Of a stretch of DNA of 64,000 nt, positions 10,930 to 22,600 are shown piece after piece. The notes beneath the pieces are model-generated. The model was not told the DNA's origin. It saw nothing but the letters and a program-made list of their open reading frames with translations, and did no database searches. This stretch comes from Zopfochytrium polystomum (Eukaryota > Chytridiomycota > Chytridiomycetes > Chytridiales > Chytridiaceae): assembly GCA_025765615.1 (NCBI GenBank), contig JAIVFJ010000213.1, positions 44,650 to 108,649 of the forward strand, read 5' to 3'. Within the stretch, counting starts at the first letter, position 1, and every line of letters begins with the position of its first letter. A program made the translations under genes and the position numbers.

Positions 10930-11515
10930 GCTCGTCTCTGCTCCTCCCGACCCTTGCCGCCTGCGGGGCCTCACTGCCCTCAAAGCCTGCTGCGACGCCC
11001 TCAGCACCTTCACCAACGCCGGCTGCTTCTGCAACCCTCTGACCGACTTCTTGCTGGGCAACGTCCAACGCTCCCCTTGTTCGGAACCTCTCCTGCCATC
11101 GGCAACCCTTTCAAAAAAAACTGAATTGTGCACTGCGGGCCGTACACGCAGAAGACCTACAACGGCGGAACTTGGTCGCTGTCGGACGTCGCCATTGACT
11201 CGGCCCACATCCAGAACGCCATCGGGTTCTTGACGACGGTAAACAGCCTCAACGCGGACCACTAAGAAGACCAAGGCTGCTTCAACTACACGTCACTGTT
11301 GACGAAATGCAAAGAGCTCTTCGATGGGAGCTTCACCACCTCGGTCCTTTTCGGTGTCGGTCTTTCGACTCGTTCGAGCGCTCGCTGGAGTACCTGTCAC
11401 TGTTCAACGCCTAGGTCACCGGACATGTGGTGGACCACAACGATCTTGGCTCCATCCTTCAAGCACTCATATCACAACGACTCTTACGTCGTCAGTTGGG
11501 TCGCGTTTCGCGGAC
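10930..11515 (+). pseudogene. Cys-rich family pseudogene (5' and central part)
   Basis: Clear nucleotide similarity to 12590-13190. The frame fragment KACCDALSTFTNAGCFCNP then LTDFLLGN is preserved before frameshifts after the LLG motif. Later blocks match NWIVPCGPYTQKTYNGGT, the DSARIQNAIGF region and NYTxLLxKxKELxD. Stop codons replace Glu (DHYE becomes DH-stop near 11263) and Lys (NAK becomes NA-stop near 11412). Similarity fades around 11515. It is a decayed copy of the genes at 12554 and 15684. Confidence 0.88.
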
Positions 11516-12350
11516 ATTGATCCCCCACAGGATGAAACTCGCAAGAATTGTGGATAATTCCGCGGTTGCAGAGGCGAATCTCGAAGGATCCGGGTCAGAA
11601 TCCGCAAACAATTCACACTTTCTCAACTGTTGCGCAGCGCTCCGGAGTCCATTTTTTCCGATTGTTCTCACCCAGAAATCCCAGCCTCGCGGTGAACCCC
11701 GCAACTCGGGCGATATTTTCCTCCTGCCCTCGTGCTCGAGTGTTGAAATGCGGCTTCGGGAGCGGTGTGATGGCGGGAGCGGGGACGGGGCGGGTGGAAC
11801 GAAGGGCGAGACAAGTCAAGTTTTCCTTCTCAATTGGATTACATCGAGACGAGATTGTTCCTCACCCCACTCCCACTCCCGCTGCCTTCCACACCAACCC
11901 CGCCTTTTTGGACAGCCCAAAAATTTCGATGCGGAGGCATCCAATTAAATTTTCTGCGCTTGCAACGTACTTTTAAAATTTATTGTAAATAACGGAAAGG
12001 CCGGCCACAGAGAGAGAGTGGCTATTCCGCGTGTGGGCGTGTGGGTGTGTGGGAAGGAAATAATTTTTCTGTCTAATGTTTGCTCACGTCCCGGCACCCA
12101 ATTCCCTGGCCTACTTTTGGCAGACAGACCCACGTTTGCACGTTTTCTCAATTTTTTTCCTCTTAAGGAAGGGGTGCGTTCAGTTCAACAATTGGACGGG
12201 CATTGTGGCGTTTGTTTGGCTGAGGAGGTTGCGTCTGTGTGGGGGGAATGTCCAATGTCTTTCGCTGTACGTCATGCGGCTGGGCAAAGCGCTAACCTTG
12301 AAATTTTCTGCGGAAAACCAGGAAGAAAGGCTGCATCGAGAACCGGACAG
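11516..12350. other. Intergenic, no gene seen
   Basis: No supportable gene on either strand. It leads into the GA tract upstream of the first intact Cys-rich gene. Confidence 0.5.
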
Positions 12351-12421
12351 ACACAAGAACAGACAGAGAGAAAACCAGGTGGAGAGACAGAAAAAGTAAC
12401 AGAAAGAGATGGTATGAGAGT

Positions 12422-12458
<37 letters not shown>

Positions 12459-12465
12459 CGCAAAG
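12351..12465 (+). repeat. GA microsatellite upstream of Cys-rich gene A
   Basis: Imperfect GACAGAGAGA then nearly pure GA on the coding strand, ending about 90 bp before the ATG at 12554. Confidence 0.9.
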
Positions 12466-12485
12466 TGGAAGAAAAGATCATCAAG

Positions 12486-12494
12486 TTTATATAT
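12486..12494 (+). promoter_or_regulatory. TATA box of Cys-rich gene A
   Basis: TTATATATC about 60-68 bp upstream of the ATG at 12554, immediately after the GA tract. Confidence 0.5.
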
Positions 12495-12553
12495 CTTCCC
12501 CCCAACGGCTTGACGAGCTACTTCGCTTGACGAACAGCAATCCTCGCTCTGCA

Positions 12554-13804
12554 ATGCCATCCCTCGGCTTATCTGCAGCCGTTTCCACGTCGGTCGGCAC
12601 CAACACCAACACGTGCATTGGCCTCCTTCCGACCTTGGCAGCCTGTGGAGCCTCTCTTCCTTCGAAAGCCTGCTGCGACGCCCTCAACACCTTCACCAGC
12701 GCCGGCTGCTTTTGCAACCCCCTGACCGACTTTTTGCTGGGCTCGTCGAACGCTCCTCTCGTTCGGTACCTCCTCCTCCCAGTGTGCGCCATCGGCAACC
12801 CTTTCAAAAACTGGATTGTGCCCTGTGGGCCGTACACGCAGAAGACCTACAATGGCGGAACTTGCTCTTTGTCAGACGTCGCCATTGACTCGGCGCGGAT
12901 CCAGAATGCCATCGGGTTCTCGACGGCGCTGAACAACCTCAACGCCGACCACTACGAAACCCAAGGTTGCTTCAACTACACGGCGCTGCTGGCCAAATCA
13001 AAAGAGCTCCTCGACGACACCTTCACCACCACGGTTCCCTTCGGTGTCGGGTTCTTCGACTCGTTCGATCGCGCTCTCGAGTACCTGGCCGTGTTCAACG
13101 CCAAAGTCACCAAAGACATGTGGTGGTCCATAACAGTGAACGCCACGACCAACTCCATCCTCCAAGTCTCCCAGGACGGCCAGTCCATCATGCTCGGCTC
13201 CGTCACGACGCAAGCTTTCCTCGACGGCAATGTCACCTTTGGCCCAAACTGGTCCGAAACCCACACCTTCTTCAATGGCTGCAGCACCAAGCTCGCCGGA
13301 CTCACGGCTCCGGCGACGCCGGCACTCGTGACGCCGACCTCCCCACCCTTCACGAAGTACCCGTACCTGCTTGGTCCGGTCCTCAACTCGCTCGGCCGCT
13401 TCATGGACAACGCCGATTACGGCCCCATTAACATTTGCCGCTTCCACACAAAGTACTGCTCGGAAAAGTACCCGCAGTACCGCAGCGAGGACGAGTGCGT
13501 CGCCTTTGTCGCGTCGCTGCCGAGGATCAGTCCGGTGTGCGGTGTCGCCGGGGCGCTGTCGGGGAACTCGACGTTTTGCCGGTTCAAGCACCAGTGGATG
13601 GCGTCGATCAACCCCGAGGTGCACTGCCCGCATATTGGGTACAGCAGCGACATGTGTGCCGACGACAACTGCGGGCCGGCCGGGCCGGCGGCGGACTTTG
13701 TAGTTTCGGAAAGCGTAGCGGAGGGGCTGCGGGCTGGCGCGGCGGCTTGGAACGCGACGGTGTTGGCCAACGGCTTCAAGTGGAGGTTTCCAAAGGTGTG
13801 CTGA
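12554..13804 (+). CDS. Cys-rich protein A with N-terminal eight-cysteine motif
   Basis: A single-exon 416-aa ORF. The start at MPSLGLSAAVSTSVG is conserved with the gene at 15684. Residues 21-91 hold an eight-Cys pattern: C21, C31, C40-C41, C52-x-C54, C78, C91. This is the order and CC/CxC layout of the 8CM lipid-transfer/inhibitor fold. A central region with Asn-linked glycosylation sequons (NYT, NAT, NVT, NWS) follows. A C-terminal Cys/His domain has NICRFHTKYC, STFCRFKHQWM and HCPHIGYSSDMC. No clear hydrophobic signal peptide is seen, although the Cys and sequon content suggests secretion. The function is unknown; similarity to nsLTP rests only on spacing. Confidence 0.85.
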   Translation: MPSLGLSAAVSTSVGTNTNTCIGLLPTLAACGASLPSKACCDALNTFTSAGCFCNPLTDFLLGSSNAPLVRYLLLPVCAIGNPFKNWIVPCGPYTQKTYNGGTCSLSDVAIDSARIQNAIGFSTALNNLNADHYETQGCFNYTALLAKSKELLDDTFTTTVPFGVGFFDSFDRALEYLAVFNAKVTKDMWWSITVNATTNSILQVSQDGQSIMLGSVTTQAFLDGNVTFGPNWSETHTFFNGCSTKLAGLTAPATPALVTPTSPPFTKYPYLLGPVLNSLGRFMDNADYGPINICRFHTKYCSEKYPQYRSEDECVAFVASLPRISPVCGVAGALSGNSTFCRFKHQWMASINPEVHCPHIGYSSDMCADDNCGPAGPAADFVVSESVAEGLRAGAAAWNATVLANGFKWRFPKVC

Positions 13805-15180
13805 GATTTTACTTAGAAGTTGGGAATCGCCTGACAATGGAGTTGCCCTGCGCTTTCCTCCAATCGTTTGTTGCGTTGATAAATTTGCTTTCAGTCTTTG
13901 GGATGGGCGGGTCTCATAGGCCACTGATGTTCGAATGCTTTTGAACTTTCTTGCCTTAAACGGACACATAAATCTCATGTGACAGGGCTCCGCCCTGTCC
14001 AATTATCATTGGCAAGATGATAACACGCTCGACGAAACCCGCGAATATGGAGATGGACACCGTCCGCGACCCCGGGTCATTCACAGTTCCGGCGAAAGCT
14101 GCGCAAATTCGTTCACTCGGCCATCATATTCTCGATAGGCGTCGGCCACCAGACGGCGATTTTCCTGGTTCCGGCACCAACATTTGCCGGTCCCCCTCGA
14201 TTGGATCCACCGCCTTCTGCAGTCGCACCAACCTCACTCGACCCACCTGCCCAACTAGCCCCCCGGTCGTCTTTTGCCGAGTCTCAAGGACAGTCGCAAA
14301 GTGTTCTTCAATCCGTCACAGACTTAACTCAGCGATATAACATTCAAATAAAGTCCATGATTGGATGACGCTTTGGTGATGGTTGGCTGCCGAACTTGTT
14401 TGTGACTCTCCTTTGAGCAAAAGTACCAGCGCTTTATGTCCGTGCACTGTTATGCACAAAAACTCGCTAGCACCACAAGCAAAGCTTCTACTGTTTAATG
14501 ATTGCATTTCAGGTGCTGCACGTATTCCCGTAACAATGGTGTCTGTCGAGATGCGATGATCGGCGCTTCTGAGCGCCGACTTTATTGATTTCAAAACTCT
14601 CAGTGCTTTTTGTGCAAGAAAGTGGTTTGGAAACTCAACAAGTCTGTTTGGTGTGTGCTTGTGGGCGTCACTTCAACTCCACCTTTTCATGCTGCACCGC
14701 GCTACTCGGGGCATCGAAAGGGAAAAGATGGTGTAGATTGAAGGAAGGGAAGGCATCAGTGGGGTGAGGTCCGTAGCACAATGTGGCCCCAATGTCGTCG
14801 GGTCGGGAAGGAATCGTGACGTTCAGCCGCAGTTACAGAGTGAGAAGGTGCTGACGTCACGTCGGCGCACACTCCGACAATGCGCTTAATGAGAGTGATG
14901 GGCGGTGTCTCAGCGTTTCTATGGCTGCGCTTTGTCGGAAGCCGAAAGACCTTCGGCGCCCGCGGAAGAAGATGTTAGGCCACGCCAAATATGGGCAAAC
15001 GAATACCAAAAAAGGCCAATCGCCGAAAGAGGACAACGTCAAGACCGTTTTGGACGCTGAAATTTTTCTTGCAAGAACCAAGTGCTGACAGTTCTGGATG
15101 CGGGAAGAGGAAGCACAACATGAGAACTGTTCCGTGTGGGACATTTCTTTCCCCAACGCAAAGCGCACAAACACAATGTT
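13805..15180. other. Intergenic, no gene seen
   Basis: About 1.4 kb with no supportable gene. A small palindrome GCCGAAAGACCTTCGGC lies at about 14940-14956, similar to the one near 10361. Confidence 0.5.
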
Positions 15181-15194
15181 CTGTGGGATTTGGG

Positions 15195-15551
<357 letters not shown>

Positions 15552-15683
15552 GACTTCGATGGAAATATCTTCCCTCCCCATTTCTCAGGCAAACTCGGCA
15601 CCTAGGGCTTGACGACCTTTTCGGCGTGTTTGACGAGCTACCCCCTGTGACAAACAGCTGGTCTCTGCCATCCTCGGACAGCA

Positions 15684-16934
15684 ATGCCGTCCCTCGGCTT
15701 CTCTGCAGCCGTTTCCACGTCGGTCGGCACCAACACCAACGCGTGCATAGGCCTCCTTCCAACCCTGACTGCCTGCGGAGCCTCTCTTCCTTCGAAAGCA
15801 TGCTGCGACGCCCTCAACACCTTCACCAACACTGGCTGTTTTTGCAACCCCCTGACAGACTTCTTGCTGGGGTCGTCGAATGCTCCCCTCGTTCGGTACC
15901 TCCTTCTTCCGCTGTGCGCCATCGCCAACCCATTGAAAAACTGGATTGTGCCTTGCGGACCGTACACGCAGAAGACCTACAATGGCGGAACTTGCTCGCT
16001 GTCGGACGTCGCCATCGACTCGGCCCGCATCCAGAACGCAATCGGATTCTCCACGACGCTGAACAACCTCAACGCCGACCACTACGAAGGCCAAGGCTGC
16101 TTCAACTACACGGAGCTGTTGGCAAAATCAAAAGAGCTCCTCGACGACGGCTTCACCACCTCGGTCCCTTTCGGCGTTGGCGTTTACGACTCGTTCGAGC
16201 GCTCCCTCGAGTACCTGTCGCTGTTCTGCGCCCAGGTCACCAAGGATGTTTGGTGGGCCATAACAGTCAACGCCACGACCAACTCCATCCTCCAAGTCTC
16301 CCAAGACGGCCAGACCATCATGCTCGGCTCCGTCACGACGCAAGCTTTCCTCACCGGCGCCGTCGCCATGGGTCCAAACTGGTCCGAGGCGCACAGCCTC
16401 TTCAAGGGCTGCAGCACCAAGCTCGCCGGGCTCACGGTCCCGCCGACGGCGGCGCTGGCGACCCCGACCTCGCCGTCGTTCACGCATTACCCAACCTCGA
16501 TCGGCCCCGTGCTCAGTGCGCTTGGGTACTTTGTGGACTACGCGGACTACGGCCCCGTCAACATCTGCCGCTTCCACACAAAGTTTTGTGCGGACAAGTA
16601 CCCGCAGTACCGCAGCGAGGACGAGTGCGTCGCTTTCATCTCTTCGCTGCCGAGAGTCAGCCCCACTTGTGGCATTGCCGGCGCGCTGTCGGGGAACTCC
16701 ACGTTTTGCAGGTTCAAACACCAGTGGATGGCGTCGATCAATCCGGAGGTGCACTGTCCGCACATCGGGTACAGCAGCGACATGTGCGCCGAGGACAACT
16801 GCGGGCCGGCCGGGCTGGTGGCGGATTTTGCAGTTCCACAGGCTGTGGATGTGGCACTACGGGCTGGTGCGGCTGGTTCGAACGCGACCGTGCTGGCAAA
16901 TGGCTTCCAGTGGAAGTTCCCTAAGGTGTGCTGA
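15684..16934 (+). CDS. Cys-rich protein B with N-terminal eight-cysteine motif
   Basis: A single-exon 416-aa ORF, same length as the gene at 12554 and highly similar along its whole length. The eight-Cys spacing is C-x9-C-x8-CC-x10-C-x-C-x23-C-x12-C at residues 21-91. The C-terminal domain has NICRFHTKFC, DECVAFISSLPR, STFCRFKHQWM and HCPHIGYSSDMCAEDNC and ends GFQWKFPKVC. The two genes are tandem, same strand, 1.9 kb apart, each behind a GA tract. Unknown function; a wall, surface or lipid-binding role is only inference. Confidence 0.85.
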   Translation: MPSLGFSAAVSTSVGTNTNACIGLLPTLTACGASLPSKACCDALNTFTNTGCFCNPLTDFLLGSSNAPLVRYLLLPLCAIANPLKNWIVPCGPYTQKTYNGGTCSLSDVAIDSARIQNAIGFSTTLNNLNADHYEGQGCFNYTELLAKSKELLDDGFTTSVPFGVGVYDSFERSLEYLSLFCAQVTKDVWWAITVNATTNSILQVSQDGQTIMLGSVTTQAFLTGAVAMGPNWSEAHSLFKGCSTKLAGLTVPPTAALATPTSPSFTHYPTSIGPVLSALGYFVDYADYGPVNICRFHTKFCADKYPQYRSEDECVAFISSLPRVSPTCGIAGALSGNSTFCRFKHQWMASINPEVHCPHIGYSSDMCAEDNCGPAGLVADFAVPQAVDVALRAGAAGSNATVLANGFQWKFPKVC

Positions 16935-17899
16935 TATTTCCACGGGAAGCTGAGAGAGGGAGGGGCATGCAGAATTGCGGGTGAGGGGGGGCGCAAGCTT
17001 GGAGTTAGATGATCAGAAGCCTTTTTTTTCCTTTCCTTATCTGTTTTTGTGAGCAATGAATGACTCAGACGGAGTGTCTTAAAAAATAAAAGCACTTGGG
17101 TCGGCTTTGTCACCTGCTGCGACCCCGCCTGCCATTGTAACCTTGCGATCGCGACCTGCGAATACGTCTTCCCACTGCATACCGCTGATCTCATCGCAAG
17201 ACTCCTCTGGCTCCCGAGACATCAGACAGTGGCGATGGTGTAACTGCGCAGAGGTCGAGAGGGGCGGAACCGACATTCTCGACAAGCTGCATTCCGAAGG
17301 CGAAAAGAACTCGGTCGAGTCGGCTCGGTCGAGTCAGCGAAGGTCCTTCAGTGATGGAAGGAGTGTGGTTGGAACTAAGGTATTCCGATCTACTCGACAC
17401 GTTTGGGACAACCAGCTGCTAAAAATAAAAAAAAAATTCCTTGCACGGGACCATCAGTAACGTGGAAGAGAGGTCCCGCCTTGGGGCGCAACGGTCATAC
17501 CTCCCGACAAGGATCCAGTGAACATGTTTTGCGCCGAGTGCGTTTTAAGCTATCGCTGGCCATCTGCGCCGCGGTCGGCGGGTGCAGTGGTGGTAAACAA
17601 TTTTAGTGACGTTCCGGGACGCTGTGCCAAATCGCGCAGTCAGTGAGGCGGACCTTGGTTTGTGTGTAGCGCATTTCCAAGGGTGAAGGGACGCACTTCT
17701 GCTTCTTGTCACGACCCGCGATGCGCGACCTTCTTTCGCCTCAAGAGCGGTTAGCGCTCCAAGAGTCTCCTTAGTTCGATTGGTCAGGTGCCCTGGCGTG
17801 CACGCCACCCACTCCTTCAAGAAAATCCGTGATCGCATCTGCTCACCCTGCTGGTCTTTCACCTCCGCAACCGCCGTACGGGCCTCCGCCTTCCACATC
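16935..17899. other. Intergenic, no gene seen
   Basis: Nearly 1 kb between the Cys-rich gene and the P450 remnant; no coding sequence or RNA gene can be supported. Confidence 0.5.
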
Positions 17900-17913
17900 C
17901 GCCCGCCGCTCCG

Positions 17914-18756
17914 GTGCTGGGTCACCTCCCTCTCATTCTCTCCACGCTTGAGACCCGGCACGATACCAAGACGACCTGGAGCCAGACCCTCGGCATCTCA
18001 ACGTGTGCTCTTCTCCTCCCGCTCTCGATTCTGAAGGCGCCACCCTCCCTTTCTCACACTCGATGCAGGGCACTTTCGCTTCCGAACGCATTGGATATCA
18101 AGGCGACTGTCGCGACTGCAGATCCTGCGATCGTTCAATAAGTCTTAAAAACGCACTTCGAAAAGTATGAGAAGGAGGACGGTTTCAAATGGTCGTTTTC
18201 GAAACTGCTGGGAAATGGGATCTTTGCCGAGGACGGCGAAACAGTTAAGAATGCTCCCCCGTATGTCGTTTTCTATTCACAACCTGCCGTAACTTCACTT
18301 TTCGAAATTGGCACAGTGGCGCCGACACAGGAAGACGGCCTCACACATCTTCACAACGTTAAGGAGACCATGAGGTAGTAAGCAGTCGGAATCGCGTTTG
18401 TTGTCTAAATCATTCTCGTGAGCGTGCCCGACGATTCGAAGTACTCTGTCGTGCCCGGTGTTCTTCCCGGGGGAATCCCTATTCCCGCCAACCCCGAGGT
18501 TGTCTGGTCATTATATGCCATGGGACGCCACCCGTCGCTCTGGGGTCCGACAGCCGCCGAATTCGATCCGGAGCGATGGCTGCAACGCACCGACGACGAG
18601 TCGTATGGGGTGGTGCGAGAGTCGCCGTACAAGTGGGCAGTTTTCAACGCGGGCCCGCGTGCGTGCCTTGGACAGCAGATGACGACGTTTGAGGCGATTG
18701 CGGTTCTGGCGGCCGTTGTGCAGCGGTTTGAAGTAATTCTGTACGGCTTTCAATGA
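17914..18756 (+). pseudogene. Cytochrome P450 pseudogene (CYP52/63-like remains)
   Basis: Two separated parts of a microsomal-type P450 monooxygenase. The upstream part reads KATVATADPAIVQ, an in-frame TAA at 18139, then VLKTHFEKYEKEDGFKW and LLGNGIFAEDGETVKNA. About 250 residues, including the I-helix and the ExxR region, are absent. The downstream part (18418-18756) reads PDDSKYSVVPGVLPGGIPIP, FDPERWL and the haem-binding loop FNAGPRACLGQQM with its Cys ligand. The stop codon and large deletion make it inactive. The exact 5' limit is unclear. The subfamily is inferred from the FEKYEK...GFKWSF and NxGPRxCLGQ patterns. Confidence 0.88.
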
Positions 18757-19000
18757 CCTTGCCGATGAACAATGGGCTGAAAGTTCGCCTGGTGGAGAGA
18801 GCGTTGTGAGTCCCGGGGAACTGAAACTTTACCTTTCGTCACAATATGACGTGTTTGCAAAGCTGTCTGGTGGAATTGGCCAGGGCTATGAGCATCTGAA
18901 ATGGAGATTTTCTCTTCCGGTGATTCTTTAGAGTCATTTGAAAAAAGTGTTGGCATATAAGCCATTCCGGTCCATTCGCAAAGATTGGAAGCCCAAAAAA

Positions 19001-21406
19001 ATGCCGACCGTCAACGTTGACAAGGAGCACTTGTTCGAGGCCTTGGGGCGAACCTTCAGTTGAGCGTTGGCCCTGATCCTGGCGCCACTTTTGCTGACGC
19101 GTGAAACGATCGCCTACTTTTCACTTTACCAGCCACAGAAGAGTTCGAGGAACTATGTTTCGAATTTGGAATCGAGCTGGAGGAAGAGGTGAGCTCAAGT
19201 TAAACGCACCACCTCATCCAAATCTCATCTCGATCGAGTTAGACTTCCGAGCTTGAAATGGCGATCAAGGAGCTTGGAGCGGACAAAGCAAAGAACCTGT
19301 CGTCGCGATCGCTGTACCGAATCGACATTCCCGCCAACAGGTGATGCAGATCGTAATCAGATGCAGCAGAAGAGATCACTCACATTTGGCATGCAGATAC
19401 GATCTGCTCTGCGCTGAGGGCATCACGCGTGCGTTGCGAATCTTCCTTGGCGCGCAACAGCCTCCCGTGTACCGCGTCGTAAAGCCACCGAACGGAAAGC
19501 GGCTTCAGCAACTTCATGTCAAGCCTGAGGTGTGTGGTCCCGATTAACAAACAGATTCCATCGATTCTGATTCTTTTTACTGTAGACAGCCGCGATCCGT
19601 CCGTTCGTCGTTGCGGCAGTCCTTCGAAACATCACGTTCACCCAGGCTTCATACGACAGCTTCATTGACCTTCAGGACAAACTGCATAACAACATCTGCA
19701 GGTTTGCTAATCACGTGAATGCGTTGCGGGTAAATGACTCCATTTTGCCTATCGTGAAGAAAGCGGACGCTGGTAGCTATTGGAACCCACGACCTGGACA
19801 CGCTGGAGGGACCTTTCTCTTACGAAGCGCTGCCGCCAGACGAGATCAAGTTCATCCCGCTGAACCAGACGCAGACAATGACCGGCGCCGAACTCATGAC
19901 CTTCTACGAGGTGTCATTCGTCTCCTACATACTGCGTCGGATCATCTAACTTCATTTCAGTCCGACAGAAAGCTGAGCAAGTTTTTGCACATCATTCGAG
20001 AGGCACCACGCTACCCTATCATCTACGATTCGAAGCGCACCGTCTTATCGCTGCCTCCTATCATCAACTCCAACCACTCGAAGATTAAGCTCACCACCAA
20101 AAACGTCTTCATCGAGTGCACTGCGACAGACCTTACGAAAGCAAAGATCGTACTGAACACGGTTGTTACGATGTTTTCTCAGTATGCGAAAGACAAGTTC
20201 AGGTAAAATTAGCAAAACAAAAACCCCCCAAAGCTAACAGCATCAACCAGCGTCGAACCAGTCGAGATCGTCCAGCCCAACGGTGATGTGCACCTGTACC
20301 CGGATTTCACCCCTCGGACAGTGTCGACCACTTCCTCCTACATCAACTCTCGTGTCGGTGTCAAACTCGACATTCCGACGATCATCACGCTCCTTGGCAA
20401 AATGGGGGTTTCGGCAAAGCACGGAGTGGGCGACACGATCGAAGCCTCCATTCCACCGACGCGGAGCGATATTCTCCACGCGTGCGATGTGATGGAAGAC
20501 GTTGCCATCGCGTACGGATTCAACAAGATCGAGGAGACCACGCCGAAGGCAAACACGCCTGGCGCCCCCTTCCCAATCAACAAACTGTCGGACCAGGTTC
20601 GCAGGGAATTGGCGCTTTCCGGGTACACGGAGGTCCTCCCGCTGATTTTGGTAAGTTCCAGATGAATCTAGGGTGTTTCCTGATCCGACTCCCAAACTCT
20701 TGTATCAAGTGCTCCCACGACGAAAACTTTGCGCACCTCAAACGCGTCGACGACAACAAAACCGCGGTGAAACTCGCCAACCCGAAGACGGTCGAGTACC
20801 AGGTCGTCCGCACCAGCCTCCTCCCGGGCCTCCTCAAGACGCTGTCCTCCAACAAGAAGCTTCCTCTCCCACTCAAGATTTTCGAGGTGTCGGACGTGGT
20901 GTTCAAGGACGACTCGATCGAGAGGCGCGCAAGGAACCAGAGGAACCTCGCGCTAATGTACGCGAACATGAAGTCGTCTGGATTTGAGGTGAGGCCCTTA
21001 ATTTTTTGACCTTAATTTTCGGTGAGACTTTTGGGGCCGTACCCCACACTGACCCAACATTTGGGGGGTTCGTAGCTTGTCCACGGTATGCTGGATCGCG
21101 TTATGGCAATGTTGAACGTCCCTCAAGTCGCTCCCGGCACTGCCGATGGATACTACATTAAAGAATCAACCAGTTGAGTTTGTTCTCTATTACAGCGCAT
21201 TGGAAATCTCCGGAAACCCGCATCACTCACTTTGGTTTTTACCTCCTCTACCAGACGCCACCTTCTTCCCCGGACGTCGCGCCGATGTCTTCTACCAAAA
21301 CAAGATCATCGGAACGTTTGGTATCGTGCACCCGGAGGTCATTAACAACTTTGAGTTCCAGTACCCAACTTCAGCCCTAGAAATCAACCTTGAACCTTTC
21401 CTGTGA
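19001..21406 (+). CDS. FRS1: Phenylalanine-tRNA ligase beta subunit, cytosolic
   Basis: Eleven exons: 19001-19058, 19133-19188, 19243-19340, 19397-19529, 19586-19701, 19760-19910, 19961-20202, 20251-20650, 20710-20988, 21076-21172, 21255-21406. All phases join cleanly into 593 aa, the usual length for the eukaryotic beta chain. Landmarks: start [39 protein letters not shown], the B3/B4 region [20 protein letters not shown] and [20 protein letters not shown], the B5 region [60 protein letters not shown] and terminus [10 protein letters not shown]. It forms the alpha2-beta2 enzyme that charges tRNA-Phe, and the B3/B4 part edits Tyr-tRNA-Phe. It looks intact. Two introns use a GTTGAG donor. Confidence 0.96.
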
Positions 21407-21654
21407 ATGTTGTGCGGTCGGGCAAAGAAAGGGCGAGAATGTCTTCGGAGGAAGGTTTTTTCTTGTTAGTGGGAGAGTGCTTTTTGATGCCTTGTTGGCG
21501 CAACGTGGGAGAATTGAAGGCTCCACAGGAGTGAACGTCTTTGAAGCTATTTTTGAACAGGAAGCTACATGAGATTACACGCAGAAAGATCATCAGCGAG
21601 ACAAAAAATGGGACTGAATTAGAGTATTCTCGTAGAGGGAGGAAACTGATAAAT

Positions 21655-21727
21655 GGTCGCATCCAGACTCGAACTGGAGACCGTCTGTGTGTTAGACAGA
21701 CGTGATAACCAACTACACCATGCGACC
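21655..21727 (-). tRNA. tRNA-Val (AAC)
   Basis: A 73-nt cloverleaf on the minus strand. The acceptor stem GGTCGCA pairs with TGCGACC. The anticodon stem TCTGT/ACAGA encloses the loop CTAACAC (anticodon AAC, U33 present). The T arm is TCCAG-TTCGAGT-CTGGA. No intron. Decodes GUU (and by inosine GUC) valine codons. Confidence 0.95.
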
Positions 21728-22272
21728 GGTGGCTTCAAATATATCTGATAACGATATATATCTAATTACTTGCTGCAATAAAGTCTCTTCCTTTTGAGCC
21801 GACAGAGAAAATTTGAGCGTGCTGAATAAAAAAGTGATGGTGGCGATAGATGAATCGCATTCCGCTTCGCACCACTTTTCCGCAGTGCCCACGACCGGGC
21901 GAGAGCCCTGAAAAAGTCCTCAGGCTTGGCGGTTTCGATCACAGGCGAATATTGCGATCAAATTGACTGCATCGTTGCATCAGATCGGAAACGACGCGAC
22001 AATCTTTTGCTGGTTAGCCTGCGAGTGAGATTTCTTCTCTAACGACATGCATCTTTGCCTGTTTATTCGGAACATGGTGTGAAAGATAACATGTCCGTTT
22101 CCGAAGAACTTCTAAAGACGTATCTCTCAAAGAATAACAAGTCTGATTCAAAACAAAGAACAGGAAGTAAAAGGAAACTAGTGATATTTGTTTGCCCTTC
22201 AACCATATCCTCATCCCTACGTCCCTCCATTGTCGCCGTCGAGTACTAGAATACTGAGCCGATTGTCAATTG
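21728..22272. other. Intergenic, no gene seen
   Basis: AT-rich spacer between the tRNA gene and the first small-protein gene; nothing supportable in it. Confidence 0.5.
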
Positions 22273-22461
22273 TCAGCGGCGATCTTGCAGGGATGAGGTG
22301 GTCGACTGCGGTGACGCTGCGGACCGCGGTGACGCGGACTGCGACCTTGTGGTAGGTACTCGCAGCAGGGCAGTGATGTCGAGAACCGGCGGTTTCGGCG
22401 CAAAGACCTTGTTTTTTGGGGTGAGCGACGCGACGGCGGCTGGGGAGTTGACGTGCGGCAT
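22273..22461 (-). CDS. Small protein family member 1 (62 aa)
   Basis: ATG at 22461-22459. The N-terminus MPHVNSPAAVASLTPKNKVF is shared by three nearby genes. The rest is short and basic, with an Arg/Ser-rich tail (VPTTRSQSASPRSAASPQS) ending LQDRR. About 81% identical to the gene at 23527-23715. No signal peptide, membrane segment or known domain. The leader between its TATA box and ATG is dominated by a CA repeat on the coding strand. Conservation among three copies, including the promoter layout, argues that it is a real gene; function unknown. Confidence 0.7.
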   Translation of the reverse strand: MPHVNSPAAVASLTPKNKVFAPKPPVLDITALLRVPTTRSQSASPRSAASPQSTTSSLQDRR

Positions 22462-22519
22462 GGTGTGCTTTTGGGTATTGTTGGTGTTCTTTTCGAAATG
22501 GAAGTGGAGTCGGCAAGCG

Positions 22520-22548
22520 GTGTCTGTGTGTGTGTGCAGTGTGTTTGT

Positions 22549-22600
<52 letters not shown>

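Noticed and set aside
12998..14002. 334-aa minus-strand open frame
   Set aside because: Antisense shadow of the GC-rich Cys-rich gene A.
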